64,000 bases of DNA from the NCBI GenBank assembly GCA_938036345.1, contig CALHPJ010000013.1:1-64000 (forward strand), in the 5' to 3' direction. The translations under genes and the position numbers were made by a program. The DNA is from an uncultured Thermofilaceae archaeon. Its GTDB lineage: Archaea; Thermoproteota; Thermoprotei; Thermofilales; Thermofilaceae. The notes under the pieces were generated by a model. It saw nothing but the letters and a program-made list of their open reading frames with translations. It was not told the origin of the DNA and did not search any database. Of the stretch, positions 8,464-17,652 are shown piece after piece (the stretch's first letter is position 1; each line of letters begins with the position of its first letter).

Positions 8464-9375
8464 GTGCCAAGTGCGAATATTTGCTTGGCGTGGCTTTACG
8501 CCATCACGAAGTACGGGTATCCCACCCCCCTCGATGCAGTGTACCGCGTCTTCGATGACGCTGCACGGCTCGGCTTTACCCACATAGAAATTGAGGCGGT
8601 AGGTGCCAGCAACCTGAAGGAAATTGAGGAGGGGAAAGAGAAGCTTAAAGCGAAGCTCGAGGAGCTTGGGCTGAAGGTTGTGAATTTTGCCGGCATTTTC
8701 CGCGAGCTTGTCTCACCCAGCGAGGCGGAAAGGAGGAAGGCTGTCGAGTTGATGTGCCGCTCAGCCGATCTAGCTGTGTTCTTCGGAGCCGAAATGCTGC
8801 AAACCGATACCTTCACCCCGCCTCTAGATTTCGTCGGACCGCGGCCGTACTCGACCGCCGTAGCCTTCGCCGAGCGCTATAGAGTTAAGGTTAGCCCGCT
8901 CTTCTCTTGGCGCGCTTTCTGGAGCACGCTTGTGGACTCGATGAAGCTGGTAGCGCGCGTAGCGGCTGATCGCGGCTTGAAATTCGTGGTTGAACCTAGG
9001 ATCGGTGAAACGGTTAGCAATAGCGACGCGATGCTCCGCCTCATCGACGAGGTGGGCGAGGACAACTTCGGCGCAGTTCTAGACGTTGGCCACCTTCACG
9101 CCGCCAAGGAACTGATACCGCTGTCTGTAGAGAAGCTGGGTGGAAGGATATTCTACGTCCACGCGTCGGACAACGACGGGCGGGATAACTACCACTGGGC
9201 TATCGGGAGGGGGACTGTGGATTGGGATGGCGTATTTGAAGCCCTCCGGAAGCACGGCTTCGCCGGGCCGATCGCTGTTGACGTAGGTGGGCCTGACATA
9301 GCGGACAGGCTTGATGGGGAGGTTTCAGCATCCAAAGCGGCTTTAGAAGAGCTAGTGAGAAGGTATTTGGCTTAA
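8464..9375 (+). CDS. Xylose isomerase-like TIM barrel sugar isomerase/epimerase
   Basis: AP-endonuclease-2/xylose-isomerase-like barrel. Metal and substrate ligands appear in order: E in THIEIEAVG, VEPRIGE, DVGHLHAAKE, HASDNDGRDNYH, and the final GRGTVDW. Family members isomerise or epimerise sugars, keto acids or inositol derivatives in the cytoplasm. An in-frame ATG exists at 8422, but a clear TATA box (GCTTATAATC, 8434-8443) is centred 26 bases before GTG 8464, so I use the latter (303 residues). It stands alone, convergent with the alcohol dehydrogenase. Substrate unknown. Confidence 0.82.
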   Translation: MPSANICLAWLYAITKYGYPTPLDAVYRVFDDAARLGFTHIEIEAVGASNLKEIEEGKEKLKAKLEELGLKVVNFAGIFRELVSPSEAERRKAVELMCRSADLAVFFGAEMLQTDTFTPPLDFVGPRPYSTAVAFAERYRVKVSPLFSWRAFWSTLVDSMKLVARVAADRGLKFVVEPRIGETVSNSDAMLRLIDEVGEDNFGAVLDVGHLHAAKELIPLSVEKLGGRIFYVHASDNDGRDNYHWAIGRGTVDWDGVFEALRKHGFAGPIAVDVGGPDIADRLDGEVSASKAALEELVRRYLA

Positions 9376-9412
9376 GAAGAGCCAAATCCGGCGTTGAAAG
9401 AAAACCGAGAGT

Positions 9413-10549
9413 TCAGAGGGCCCGCTTGAGTATATCGAGGACCTCGCTCGAGCTTAAGCCTAGGGGCCACCCGCCCCTTTCAGCTATAGTAGCTAGGTCC
9501 TTCTCGGCGAAGCCGTACTGCCGAAGAGATCGATCAAACCCAACGCTTTCCTGGAACCTCTTCACTACGCTTTCGGCTTTCTCGGCATCCTCCGCAGTCG
9601 GCCGGATCGATTGATCAAAAATCCTCAGCAGCTTAGCCGAGGCCTCGGGGGCGCGCCTGTGCACGTAGTAGATTGAGCGGGGGCCTACGGTCGCCAACCC
9701 GCACCCGTGGGCGAGCTCCGGTCTCATGCCGCTGAGGGCGTGCTCGATCAAGTGGACAACGTGCGTGCCGGCCATGTCGATGGCGATCCCGGCCAGCATT
9801 GAGGCGTAGAGAAGCCAGTAACGCGGCTCAAGGTCCCCGGGTTTTTCGACTACTCTGGGTAGCCAATCCCGCAGCAGCCTGAGAGCCTCGGACGCGAGCA
9901 GCTCCACGAATGGCGAAGCCCAAGGTTGGGTTGCAGCCTCGTACGCGTGGTAGAAAGCGTCGAGCGAAACGTAGATTGACTGGTCCCTAGGTAGGGTTAG
10001 CGCGTACCTCGGGTCGTCCACAGATGCCACAGGATATACCGATACCATTCCCCGCTTCTCACCAGTTTCCTCAACTGTAAGCACGGAGTACCTGTCGACC
10101 TCCGTGCCGGTACCGTGGGTCAAGTTAACCGCGTAAACCGGGATGCAGCCACGCCCCTTGCGCTCGCCGTAAACGTATTCCCTAGCTTTCCCGCCCCCAA
10201 CCGCAATCATCGCCGCAACCTTAGCCGTGTCAATTACGCTCCCGCCCCCAACCGCTACGATCGCGTCTGCGCCCATGCTCCACGCGTGCTGCGCCATCCT
10301 ATCCGCTTGGCTGGCCCAGGGATTCGGCGTTACGTCGCTGAAAATTTCATAGTTTACCCCTAGCTTCCTAAGCACCGAGATCAGGTCGTCAAGTGCGCCG
10401 CTCACTTTCGCGGACCGCTTCCCGGTAGCTATGAGAACGTTTTCATAGCCTTCGAGCTCACCCTCCAAGTTGCTAATAGCTCCAGGCCCAAAGTAGAGGG
10501 TAGTTGAAGCGTAGCTCAGCATGAAATTTTTGAGCTCGGATGCGGACAC
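9413..10549 (-). CDS. Iron-containing (group III) alcohol dehydrogenase
   Basis: NAD(P)H-dependent alcohol/aldehyde oxidoreductase. The dinucleotide-binding GGGSVIDTAK is at about residues 100-109, with the family TPNP-type segment just before (DVTPNPWASQ). The divalent metal site is formed by the Asp/His ligands of SLDAFYHAYEA, HVVHLIEHALSG and ELAHGCGLA. Length 378 is typical. Likely disposes of fermentation reductant by reducing aldehydes (inference). A TATA-like CCATTAATA is centred 26 bases before the ATG. Monocistronic by spacing. Confidence 0.9.
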   Translation of the reverse strand: MSASELKNFMLSYASTTLYFGPGAISNLEGELEGYENVLIATGKRSAKVSGALDDLISVLRKLGVNYEIFSDVTPNPWASQADRMAQHAWSMGADAIVAVGGGSVIDTAKVAAMIAVGGGKAREYVYGERKGRGCIPVYAVNLTHGTGTEVDRYSVLTVEETGEKRGMVSVYPVASVDDPRYALTLPRDQSIYVSLDAFYHAYEAATQPWASPFVELLASEALRLLRDWLPRVVEKPGDLEPRYWLLYASMLAGIAIDMAGTHVVHLIEHALSGMRPELAHGCGLATVGPRSIYYVHRRAPEASAKLLRIFDQSIRPTAEDAEKAESVVKRFQESVGFDRSLRQYGFAEKDLATIAERGGWPLGLSSSEVLDILKRAL

Positions 10550-10648
10550 AGTACGGAGTTTAACGCCTGGTATTAATGGTTATTCTCAGCCGTGGAGCGG
10601 CTCGGCTTTCATTTATAATTTTCGCATCATTTTTTTAAGGAAAGACCG

Positions 10649-12736
10649 TTGAATGTTACGGGGGAGCCCATGGGTGAGGAGGGTAAAGCCGAGGTCAAAG
10701 GTTCGCTTCTAACACCCCCTCTCCTTCTCGCGGCTACACTCGTGATCGTGGCTTCGCAGTTCGTGTGCGCGCTTGTAGTTTCGCTCTCCTCCGTAATCAG
10801 GGGTTGGTTCATCGGGCCAATCTACATACTGATACTTGTGGAGCTGCTGGGTAGAGTTAGCCCAAAGTTTAGGCTTAAGCCCGGCCAGTTGCTGATACTC
10901 CTCCTTCCGTTCTGGTTTGCGGCGGGTAAGGCCTTCATGATCACTGGAGCCGGCGGCGAGGGTTGGGGGGATCTCATATCGGTTGTTGAAAGCTTCAGAG
11001 TTAGGGCTTTAGCCGACTCAGCCGTGAGAAGTTGGACGTGGGATTTAACCCCGGACTTGATAGCCCCTAAAAACATTTTAGTGCTCGAGAAAGCTTGGAG
11101 GGGCCTGAGCCCCGGCGAAGCTATAGACTGGGTTGCGTGGCTTCCCTCGACAGTATTCTGGGCCGTGTGGCTGGTTACGACAACGCTTATGCTGATCACA
11201 GCCGTCTACATACTCGTAGGCCCTTACACGGTCGAGGTTGAGCGCCTAATCTACCCGATGAGCGTTCCGGCTACGATCATTCTGACAAAAGCCGGAACCT
11301 GGGTTGAGGAAAAGGGGAAGAGTAGAAGCAAGCTGTTCACGCTGGGGGAGCCTAAGATGAAAGCGTTCTGGGTCAGCTTCGCTTTAGGCGCTGTCTTCCT
11401 GTCGGTCATCCCCATGGTTATGGAGGTTTTGCCTATAGTGCCGATCCTGGGTGCCAGCTTATGGGGGGAGATTCCTCTGCCGTTTCACCAGTTCACGGCG
11501 GGCCTGCTACCCGGCTCTTACACCTACACGGTTTTCATAATACACCAGGCTATCCTGATGACCCTGCTACCCTACGACATAATGGTGACGGCGCTGATCA
11601 CCTGGCTGATCTTCTGGGTTATCTACCCTACGGTTGGCGTGAGGGCCGGTTTCCTACCCTACCAGCCCGGTGTTGAGCAGCAAGCCCACCTTTGGTTTGG
11701 CGTTATGCCGCCCTTCCCGATTACGGAGTTCGGCGCGCTCAGTCTAACGCTTGGTATAGGTCTCCTAACCCTCTGGGAGGCGAGAGGCACGTTAAGCAGG
11801 ATAGCAAAGGGGGAGCTAAAAGCGGGGTCGGAGCTCCCGGTTAAACACCTGGCCGCGACGTTTGCGACGCTCTTTCTCGTATGGCTGGTTATATGGGTCT
11901 CGGCTGGCGCGAACCCCCTAACTCAGACCTATCTCTTCATACTCTTCATGCTCTGGCAGATCGCCGTTGTAAGGTGCTACGCTGAGGTTTGGTGGCACCC
12001 GCCAGTTATGGACATGTACTATGTGATCATGTGGCCGGTCGGCAACTCGCTGGGGTTGTGGGGTACTCCGCCCTCGCAAAGTAGATCGCTTTTCATGCAG
12101 AATATAGCTCTAGTAGCTCACGGGAGCTGGCCTAGTTACCGGCAGGTCCCCTACAACATGGGTTGGATCGCCCACACGTACAAGTGGGCGCACGACATGG
12201 ATGTGAACCTCAGGGATCTCCTGCTGGTGTTATTCACTGTAGCTATAGTCGGGTGGCCTTTAGCGTCCGTGATAAGCCTGTGGTGGATGCACCACGTGGG
12301 CGGCTACGCGAAGCTGAACTACATATACAACAGCTGGGTGGTTGATACGGCGCTCGACATGGGTGTCCGCAGCTTCGCCCAGTACAGCACCCTACTCCAA
12401 ATGCCCTTCTGGTACCACGGTGCGCTCGCAGCGCTGGGCGTTGCTGTCGTGTTCGCCATAAACTTCCTGAGAGCTAGGTTCGCGTGGTTCATGATCAACC
12501 CGACAGCTCTCGCCATAACCATGTGGTTACCTCAATACATGTGGAGCGCGTCGCTTGTAGCGTTGATCGCCAAGTACCTGGGGAATAAGGTGTTCGGCGC
12601 TAGGAGGTACGAGGAATACGCATCCTACGTAGCAGCCGGGCTGTGCTGGGGTTTGGGTTCGGGATACCTCATAGCGGGGATCTACAGCCTCCTTCTAGAG
12701 GTGCTACCTAAGTTCAGAGCACTCTACGTACCCTAA
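10649..12736 (+). CDS. Large OPT-like multi-pass membrane transporter (DUF6785/DUF6784 type)
   Basis: 695 residues with roughly 14-16 hydrophobic helices and a conserved cytoplasmic or loop motif (NMGWIAHTYKWAHDMDVN, near residues 500-520). The pattern resembles the oligopeptide-transporter-like DUF6785/DUF6784 proteins of archaea and some bacteria, here by recognition only. If that is right it imports small peptides or metal chelates. TTG 10649 and ATG 10670 are both possible starts; a TATA-like TTTATAATTT at about 10611-10620 leaves a short leader in either case. Convergent with the GH1 gene, with a T-rich stretch (GTTTTATTTTC) after the stop. Confidence 0.65.
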   Translation: MNVTGEPMGEEGKAEVKGSLLTPPLLLAATLVIVASQFVCALVVSLSSVIRGWFIGPIYILILVELLGRVSPKFRLKPGQLLILLLPFWFAAGKAFMITGAGGEGWGDLISVVESFRVRALADSAVRSWTWDLTPDLIAPKNILVLEKAWRGLSPGEAIDWVAWLPSTVFWAVWLVTTTLMLITAVYILVGPYTVEVERLIYPMSVPATIILTKAGTWVEEKGKSRSKLFTLGEPKMKAFWVSFALGAVFLSVIPMVMEVLPIVPILGASLWGEIPLPFHQFTAGLLPGSYTYTVFIIHQAILMTLLPYDIMVTALITWLIFWVIYPTVGVRAGFLPYQPGVEQQAHLWFGVMPPFPITEFGALSLTLGIGLLTLWEARGTLSRIAKGELKAGSELPVKHLAATFATLFLVWLVIWVSAGANPLTQTYLFILFMLWQIAVVRCYAEVWWHPPVMDMYYVIMWPVGNSLGLWGTPPSQSRSLFMQNIALVAHGSWPSYRQVPYNMGWIAHTYKWAHDMDVNLRDLLLVLFTVAIVGWPLASVISLWWMHHVGGYAKLNYIYNSWVVDTALDMGVRSFAQYSTLLQMPFWYHGALAALGVAVVFAINFLRARFAWFMINPTALAITMWLPQYMWSASLVALIAKYLGNKVFGARRYEEYASYVAAGLCWGLGSGYLIAGIYSLLLEVLPKFRALYVP

Positions 12737-12762
12737 AGCGAGTTTTATTTTCAAGCTGCGCG

Positions 12763-14214
12763 TTATCTGCTCTGCCGAGGGGGCTCGGCTAGATGCAGTA
12801 GGTAGTCCGGGATCTCCTTACCTTTTGCGATTTCACTAAATACTAAGGCGCTGGGCCTTGCGTACCTTTTCTTTGTCGCCAAGTCAACGTAGAAGAGCCC
12901 GAAGCGCATCCTGTAACCCTGGGCCCACTCTAGGTTGTCGAACAGATTCCAGTGGAAGTAGCCTCTCACATCTACGCCTTCAGCAGCAGCCATATAGATC
13001 TGGTACAGGTGGGACACGATAAAGTGGGACCGCAATCTGTCCGCAGCATCGGCGATCCCGTTTTCGGTCACGTATATGGGGAGGCGGTATCGATCCCAGA
13101 GCTTCTTAAGAACGTTGAAAACGCCCTCAGGGTAGATCTCCCAGCCGAAGTCGCTGGCCGGTCTGCCATCCCTCGACAAGCCCCCCGGCGGGCACGAGTA
13201 CCCGTAACCCGGAAGAACCGCGTAGCCGCTGGAGGTTTTCCTCACTGCGTTCCTCGTGTAGTAGTTGAGGCCAACCCAATCTAAACGCTTCCTAAGGTCT
13301 TCCCGCACAGATCCGGCGAGCAACCCGTTAATAGCGGCTTCGTAGGGCCAGATGTTGCGTTCAAACCCCTTATCTGCGGCTTCTCTATCCTGCTCAGTCA
13401 TAGGGGTCCAGTCGGCAACGGACTCAACTATGCCTACGGGCTTTTTCGAGAAAAACTTCACCGCGTCGTAAGCCCGAGCGTGGGCCTCGGCCATGTGCTT
13501 CCTCGCCTTCTCGTAGCATTCGAGATCCAGGTAGCCCGGTGGGAAGCCGCTTTTCACGCTAACGTACCCCAAGCTAGCTACTACCTCAGGCTCGTTCATA
13601 GTGTACCACGCATCAACCAAGTCTCCAAACTCGCTGGCAGCGAAAGCCGCGAACTTGGCGAACTCTACAACTATGCGCTGATCCAGCCACCCGGAGGGGG
13701 CGCGATCCGGGCCGAGCTTTCTTACCTTAATCGGGTCATGCAGCCACAGGGGGATGGACCAATGGAAAAGGTTAGCCACTAGGAAGCCTCCGCGCTGCTT
13801 CCAATCCTCGAATATCTCCCTGTACCGCTTAACCGCCTCGGGGTTTGACAGCCTCCGCAGCTTCTCGATGTGCTCAAGGTCCACGTTTACGGCTTTCACG
13901 CCCTCCTTATCCTTCTCAACCGGCACTTCTACTTCAAAAGTAGGTTTAGGGAAAATTCTCGCCCACTCAATGGTAAACCATGCAGCGTCCATGCCTATGG
14001 AAACGGCACGCTCGTTATCCTCCCTGAAGAGGTGCCAGTACCCGGGCCCATCCTCGGGGCAGTCGCCGCTAACGATTCCAGCCGCAATGTTCTCGTGATC
14101 GTGTAGCCAGAGAACCCAGTCGCTGCTAAACTCCGAGCCTGGAAGACCCATTTCATGCTGAACGCCTACGGTGCTGAAGCCGAACCTGAAGTCCCGGTTA
14201 AACTTCACCGACAT
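12763..14214 (-). CDS. Family 1 beta-glycosidase (beta-galactosidase/glucosidase, LacS-like)
   Basis: Retaining GH1 TIM barrel of 483 residues, close to the ~489 of the Sulfolobus enzyme. The acid/base glutamate is in YTMNEPEV (E208) and the nucleophile in YVTENGI (about E388). Other family marks are EWARIFP, NLFHWSIPLWL, SDFGWEIYPEG and GYFHWNLFDNLEWAQGY. There is no signal peptide, so it acts in the cytoplasm on imported beta-linked oligosaccharides. TATA-like CATAAAAATA about 27 bases before the ATG. Confidence 0.93.
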   Translation of the reverse strand: MSVKFNRDFRFGFSTVGVQHEMGLPGSEFSSDWVLWLHDHENIAAGIVSGDCPEDGPGYWHLFREDNERAVSIGMDAAWFTIEWARIFPKPTFEVEVPVEKDKEGVKAVNVDLEHIEKLRRLSNPEAVKRYREIFEDWKQRGGFLVANLFHWSIPLWLHDPIKVRKLGPDRAPSGWLDQRIVVEFAKFAAFAASEFGDLVDAWYTMNEPEVVASLGYVSVKSGFPPGYLDLECYEKARKHMAEAHARAYDAVKFFSKKPVGIVESVADWTPMTEQDREAADKGFERNIWPYEAAINGLLAGSVREDLRKRLDWVGLNYYTRNAVRKTSSGYAVLPGYGYSCPPGGLSRDGRPASDFGWEIYPEGVFNVLKKLWDRYRLPIYVTENGIADAADRLRSHFIVSHLYQIYMAAAEGVDVRGYFHWNLFDNLEWAQGYRMRFGLFYVDLATKKRYARPSALVFSEIAKGKEIPDYLLHLAEPPRQSR

Positions 14215-14251
14215 GTTAGCGAGATGGAACCCTTGGTATTTTTATGTTGTG

Positions 14252-15364
14252 TTAAGGATCCGGCGGCGCGTCTACGCGCTCGATTTTCTCCATTTCGAGG
14301 GCCCTAGCTCCCTCTTCCATGTAAACCCTCTGGGCATAGCTTAGCTTCCCGATAAAGCTGCCCTCGCCAACGTACGCCTCCTCAGCGTGTAGTTCCCTAA
14401 CTCTGCAGCCTTCTCCGCAGTAAAAGGACTCAGCATAAATGACGTCCGCTACACACCCGTCGCCTAGCCTTACGTCGCCTGCAACGACGAGCCCCTGGAG
14501 TTCGCCGTCATCTTCAACCTTGAGTGAGAGGATCCACGCGCCTTTACCGGTTCTGAGTTTAGACCCTATGGAGGCGGATGCCGCCTTCACCACCCCTCCC
14601 ACGTCCAGTTCACCTCTAACCGATATACTCTCCGCGAAAACATCTCCGACGACCCTCACTCTGCCTCCCGTGCTTACGGTCTCGCCAACCAGTTCGCGGG
14701 CTTCTACATCCCCGCCAGCGCTTAGCCGCTCAACGTTTAACACTCCCTCGACTTCAACGTCTCCACCAACTGACAGTTGAAGCGCGCGTATCTCCCTCGC
14801 TTTAACATCACCACCCGTTGAAACACGCTCTGCCTCGAGCCTTCCGGCTCGGATCTCGTCCCCAGCGGTAACGCTTAAAGCTACTATCAGGTTCGCGGCT
14901 ACCCCGTCGCCAGCGGTGACGTTCTCGGCGAATACCTCCCGTACCTCCACTGAGTCGCCAGCACTTAGTTTTCTAGCGCTAGCCTTTACAGCCTTAAGTG
15001 TACCCCCCGCTGATGCAGAGTTCGCGATAATCTCATCTGCGATAAGGGTATCAGCAACAGCTGCTTCCTCAACCGATAACACTCCCTTTGCTTCGAGGTT
15101 TTCAGCGCGAAGCCGGCGGCAGTAAACGCCGCCCGCCACTGTAAGTGCACCATCTACAAATATGTCGCCCGCCACCTGCAGCCAACCGTTAACTTCGACA
15201 TCTCCACCGGCCTTGAGGGATACTGCCTCAAGCGGTCCCTGGAAGCGGCAGCTACCCCTGCAAATCACCGAGCCTTTAACCTTGATTTCCCTCCCCTCAG
15301 GCGTGACCGTGGCTCCATACTCGAGTACCAAGTCCCCTTCGAATTCGCCCACTCGGAGCTCCAT
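14252..15364 (-). CDS. Bactofilin-like/polymer-forming beta-helix protein
   Basis: Almost the whole chain is a run of short rungs with alternating Val/Ile/Leu and Gly, for example LSAGGDVEARELV, VSTGGRVRVVGDVF and ISVRGELDVGGVV, which predicts a right- or left-handed beta-helix as in bactofilins and DUF342-type proteins. No catalytic motif is visible. An in-frame GTG at 15403 exists, but a TATA box (CTTTATAG, 15387-15394) is centred 26 bases before ATG 15364, so I choose that start (370 residues). No signal peptide; probably a cytoplasmic scaffold or filament, by analogy only. Confidence 0.7.
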   Translation of the reverse strand: MELRVGEFEGDLVLEYGATVTPEGREIKVKGSVICRGSCRFQGPLEAVSLKAGGDVEVNGWLQVAGDIFVDGALTVAGGVYCRRLRAENLEAKGVLSVEEAAVADTLIADEIIANSASAGGTLKAVKASARKLSAGDSVEVREVFAENVTAGDGVAANLIVALSVTAGDEIRAGRLEAERVSTGGDVKAREIRALQLSVGGDVEVEGVLNVERLSAGGDVEARELVGETVSTGGRVRVVGDVFAESISVRGELDVGGVVKAASASIGSKLRTGKGAWILSLKVEDDGELQGLVVAGDVRLGDGCVADVIYAESFYCGEGCRVRELHAEEAYVGEGSFIGKLSYAQRVYMEEGARALEMEKIERVDAPPDP

Positions 15365-15386
15365 ACCAGGTGTCACTTGCGCCGGG

Positions 15387-15394
15387 CTATAAAG
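15387..15394 (-). promoter_or_regulatory. TATA box deciding the start of the bactofilin-like gene
   Basis: CTTTATAG on the minus strand sits 26 bases upstream of ATG 15364 and inside the longer alternative reading from GTG 15403. Confidence 0.55.
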
Positions 15395-15450
15395 GGCTTC
15401 CACACAGTTGGTGAGAAACTGCTATAAGCAAACCAGAGTGACGCGACAAG

Positions 15451-15717
15451 GTGGTTAGGAAAAAGCGGTGCCATCACGAGGTTATCGCCGATATTCTCGA
15501 ATACCTTAGCGGTGCTAACCGGGCACGGGTTTCATGGATAGCCATGCACGCCAACATGCCGCTGGATAGGATGAGTTTTTTACTGCGTGAGTTGGAGAGG
15601 CGGGAGCTTGTGAAAAAGGTGAGGGGTAAGGGGGTTGAATACTACGAGCTGGGCAGGCGTGGGCACGAGTACCTGGAGCTCTGGAGGAGGCTGGAGCTCC
15701 TAACAGGCAGGATTTGA
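15451..15717 (+). CDS. Small winged-helix DNA-binding protein (ArnR1/HTH_45-like)
   Basis: 88 residues forming one winged helix: ADILEYL...RVSWIAMHANMPLDRMSFLLRELERRELV followed by a wing (KKVRGKGVEYYELGRRG). This single-domain layout is common among archaeal transcription regulators. GTG start at 15451; GCTATAAGC (15421-15429) is centred 26 bases upstream. The next gene, a SpoIIM-like membrane protein, follows after 50-70 bases and may be a target or partner. Confidence 0.75.
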   Translation: MVRKKRCHHEVIADILEYLSGANRARVSWIAMHANMPLDRMSFLLRELERRELVKKVRGKGVEYYELGRRGHEYLELWRRLELLTGRI

Positions 15718-15788
15718 GAACGGGGACGCGCTTTTACGCGTGTTCCTGCTAGGGTAACGTATATCACTTGGTGCCGGCACAGCACAGT

Positions 15789-16358
15789 GTGCCAGGGCGC
15801 CGTGCAGTAGCGAGGCTGCTACCCGTAACCGCGCTTGCCTATGTTTTAGGCATGGTGCTCGGTTTCTACGCCCCGGAGCCGCTGGCCGAGACGCTCTTAG
15901 AGGTCATAAGGGGGCTAGCGAGAAGGATCATCACGGAGAACCCCTGGGAATTAGCTCTCCGCATATTCATCCACAACTCGGAATCGCTCCTAAAAGTGGC
16001 GCTGCTGAGCCCCCTCATAGTGGTCCCGGTGATCGCGGCTTTCCTCAACGGCGTTATCCTCGGCGTGGCCGTAGCTTACATGCTGGAAAGCAGCTCGTGG
16101 CTTTTCATTTTCCTAGCTTTAGCTCCCCACGGAGTCGTAGAGATTCCAGCCCTGCTCTATTTTTGCGCGACCTCCACGAGCTTTGGAATTGACCTGTGGC
16201 GCTCGTTGCTGGGTAAGGATCGCGACGCTTGGAGGAGGGGGGTGGTTAAGCTGGCTAAGGGGCTAGCTATCTCGCTGGCTTTGCTCGCGCTGGCAGCCTT
16301 TATTGAGGCACTTGTGACACCGGCGATAATTGCCGTGTACCGTAGGAGCGCCGTTTAA
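15789..16358 (+). CDS. SpoIIM-like (DUF95) integral membrane protein
   Basis: About five membrane helices with the DUF95/stage II sporulation M marks: an N-terminal helix, IFIHNSESLLKVALLS, a glycine-rich FLNGVILGVAVAYM helix and ALAPHGVVEIPALL. Archaea keep this family without sporulation; its role is unknown, possibly membrane shaping or transport. TTG 15768 is an alternative start in the same frame, but TATATC at about 15760-15765 is 26-27 bases before GTG 15789, which I prefer (189 residues). Confidence 0.78.
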   Translation: MPGRRAVARLLPVTALAYVLGMVLGFYAPEPLAETLLEVIRGLARRIITENPWELALRIFIHNSESLLKVALLSPLIVVPVIAAFLNGVILGVAVAYMLESSSWLFIFLALAPHGVVEIPALLYFCATSTSFGIDLWRSLLGKDRDAWRRGVVKLAKGLAISLALLALAAFIEALVTPAIIAVYRRSAV

Positions 16359-16435
16359 CGGTACGTAGGAGGCCAGCACTTAACGTTAAGCATCGAGGCC
16401 TAAGCCCGGGCGCGGACACCGGTGGAAGGGGAGTC

Positions 16436-16831
16436 TTACATGCAAGTTGGTATGTAGTGGCACGCCCTACAGATCCCGCTAATCGATGAGCGGAAATTCC
16501 AGGTGTCCTCCGAGGATCCACGGAGGTATAGCACTTCGATGCAACAGCCGTTTCTTGCGTGGAAATGCGAGCGGCCGACTATAATCCGGGCACTGTCCTC
16601 TATGAGTTCATCAATCTGAGCCCTACTTTCTGAAGCGTAGCTCACCACTAGAACCCCTTCACACTCGTGAGCTCTCGCGAAGTGGAGCTCCTTCGATAGG
16701 AACTCTTTCGTGGCCATAGAGATGATTTTGGAGCGGTCTACGCCGATCGCCCGCGAGAGGCGCGCCAGCTCCTCGAACACCTCCTCGCTTAACGAAACGC
16801 CGAACCTCCTTTTCCTCGCCATGCTCATCAA
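16436..16831 (-). CDS. NikR-like ribbon-helix-helix metal-responsive regulator
   Basis: Residues 8-50 form a ribbon-helix-helix (RFGVSLSEEVFEELARLSRAIGVDRSKII). The rest is an ACT-like NikR sensing domain. The HxHx5CxE signature is present (HFHARNGCCIE), matching three of the four high-affinity nickel ligands of NikR, but the fourth histidine (11 residues before) is replaced by Glu/Asp. The C terminus is Cys/His-rich (CRACHYIPTC). It overlaps the ABC permease gene by 4 bases and ends that operon, so it probably senses the transported metal and represses the transporter. Confidence 0.8.
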   Translation of the reverse strand: MMSMARKRRFGVSLSEEVFEELARLSRAIGVDRSKIISMATKEFLSKELHFARAHECEGVLVVSYASESRAQIDELIEDSARIIVGRSHFHARNGCCIEVLYLRGSSEDTWNFRSSISGICRACHYIPTCM

Positions 16832-17652
16832 CCCCGAAGCAGCGACGCTATATAAAGCGCTAGCAGCGCGAAGCCGAAGGCCGCTGCCGGAGCCACGTTC
16901 AGCTGAACGGAGAGCAGCAGCCCAGCGCTGCTAGCCGCCAGCGCCGATAGAATGCTGAGAATGTAAAACTCCCTCGCGCCTCTAGCGACCCGCGCAGCCA
17001 CAGCAGCTGGAAGCAGGATTACTATGTGCTCTATTGCGAAACCCACCACCCTTAGCAGGCTCACGGAGGACAACGTGAGGAGGATGGCTAAAACGTAGTC
17101 GTGCAGGCTAGCACGAATACCTGATAAGGTGGAGAACTCCCGATCTAAGCCGATCAGCACATGCTTGTAGTAGGTAAACGCCGATACCGTAACCATCGCT
17201 GCGCCCACGGCGACTACGGTCCACACGTCCTCCCACCCAGCTAGAAGCGGATCACCTAAGATGTAAGACCAGAGGTTGACTCGGACAGGGAACTTGGTGA
17301 GCACATAGTAGACGGTCGCTACGCTCCCCGAGACAGTAAATGCGACGAAGGCCGACGTAGCGTTATCTTCGCTGGCGCCCCTATGTATAAAGAAGACTAA
17401 GAGGCAGGACAAGGGTATGCTAAGGACCACGGCCCAGGCTGTAGGGTGCCCGCCTAGCGTGGCTGAGAGAAGGTATCCGAGAGCGACCGAGAAGAGCGCG
17501 GAGTGGGGGAGAGAGGCGGCGAAGAAGTTGAACCTCCTAGCGTGCACTAGCGGGCTCAAAGAGCTGAACGTCGCGGCGCTGCCCACGACCACTATAACCC
17601 ATCTAGGGTCCACGTACATCCTTAGCCACCCTAGCTCAGCACGTGCAGGCAC
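16828..17652 (-). CDS. ABC-3 family metal permease (ZnuB/TroC-like)
   Basis: 274 residues, about eight membrane helices, with the family segments FAASLPHSALFSVALGYL and LLRVVGFAIEHIVILLPAAVAAR. It forms the membrane channel of a Zn2+/Mn2+/Fe2+ importer. It overlaps the upstream ATPase gene by 22 bases and the downstream regulator by 4, indicating tight coupling. The metal cannot be fixed from sequence alone. Confidence 0.87.
   Translation of the reverse strand: MPARAELGWLRMYVDPRWVIVVVGSAATFSSLSPLVHARRFNFFAASLPHSALFSVALGYLLSATLGGHPTAWAVVLSIPLSCLLVFFIHRGASEDNATSAFVAFTVSGSVATVYYVLTKFPVRVNLWSYILGDPLLAGWEDVWTVVAVGAAMVTVSAFTYYKHVLIGLDREFSTLSGIRASLHDYVLAILLTLSSVSLLRVVGFAIEHIVILLPAAVAARVARGAREFYILSILSALAASSAGLLLSVQLNVAPAAAFGFALLALYIASLLRG

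Noticed and set aside
14439-14780. Long Ser/Thr/Pro-rich frames opposite the beta-helix, Rad50 and GH genes
   Set aside because: Their composition mirrors the real gene on the other strand (antisense of Gly/Glu/Asp/Lys-rich codons); no independent support.
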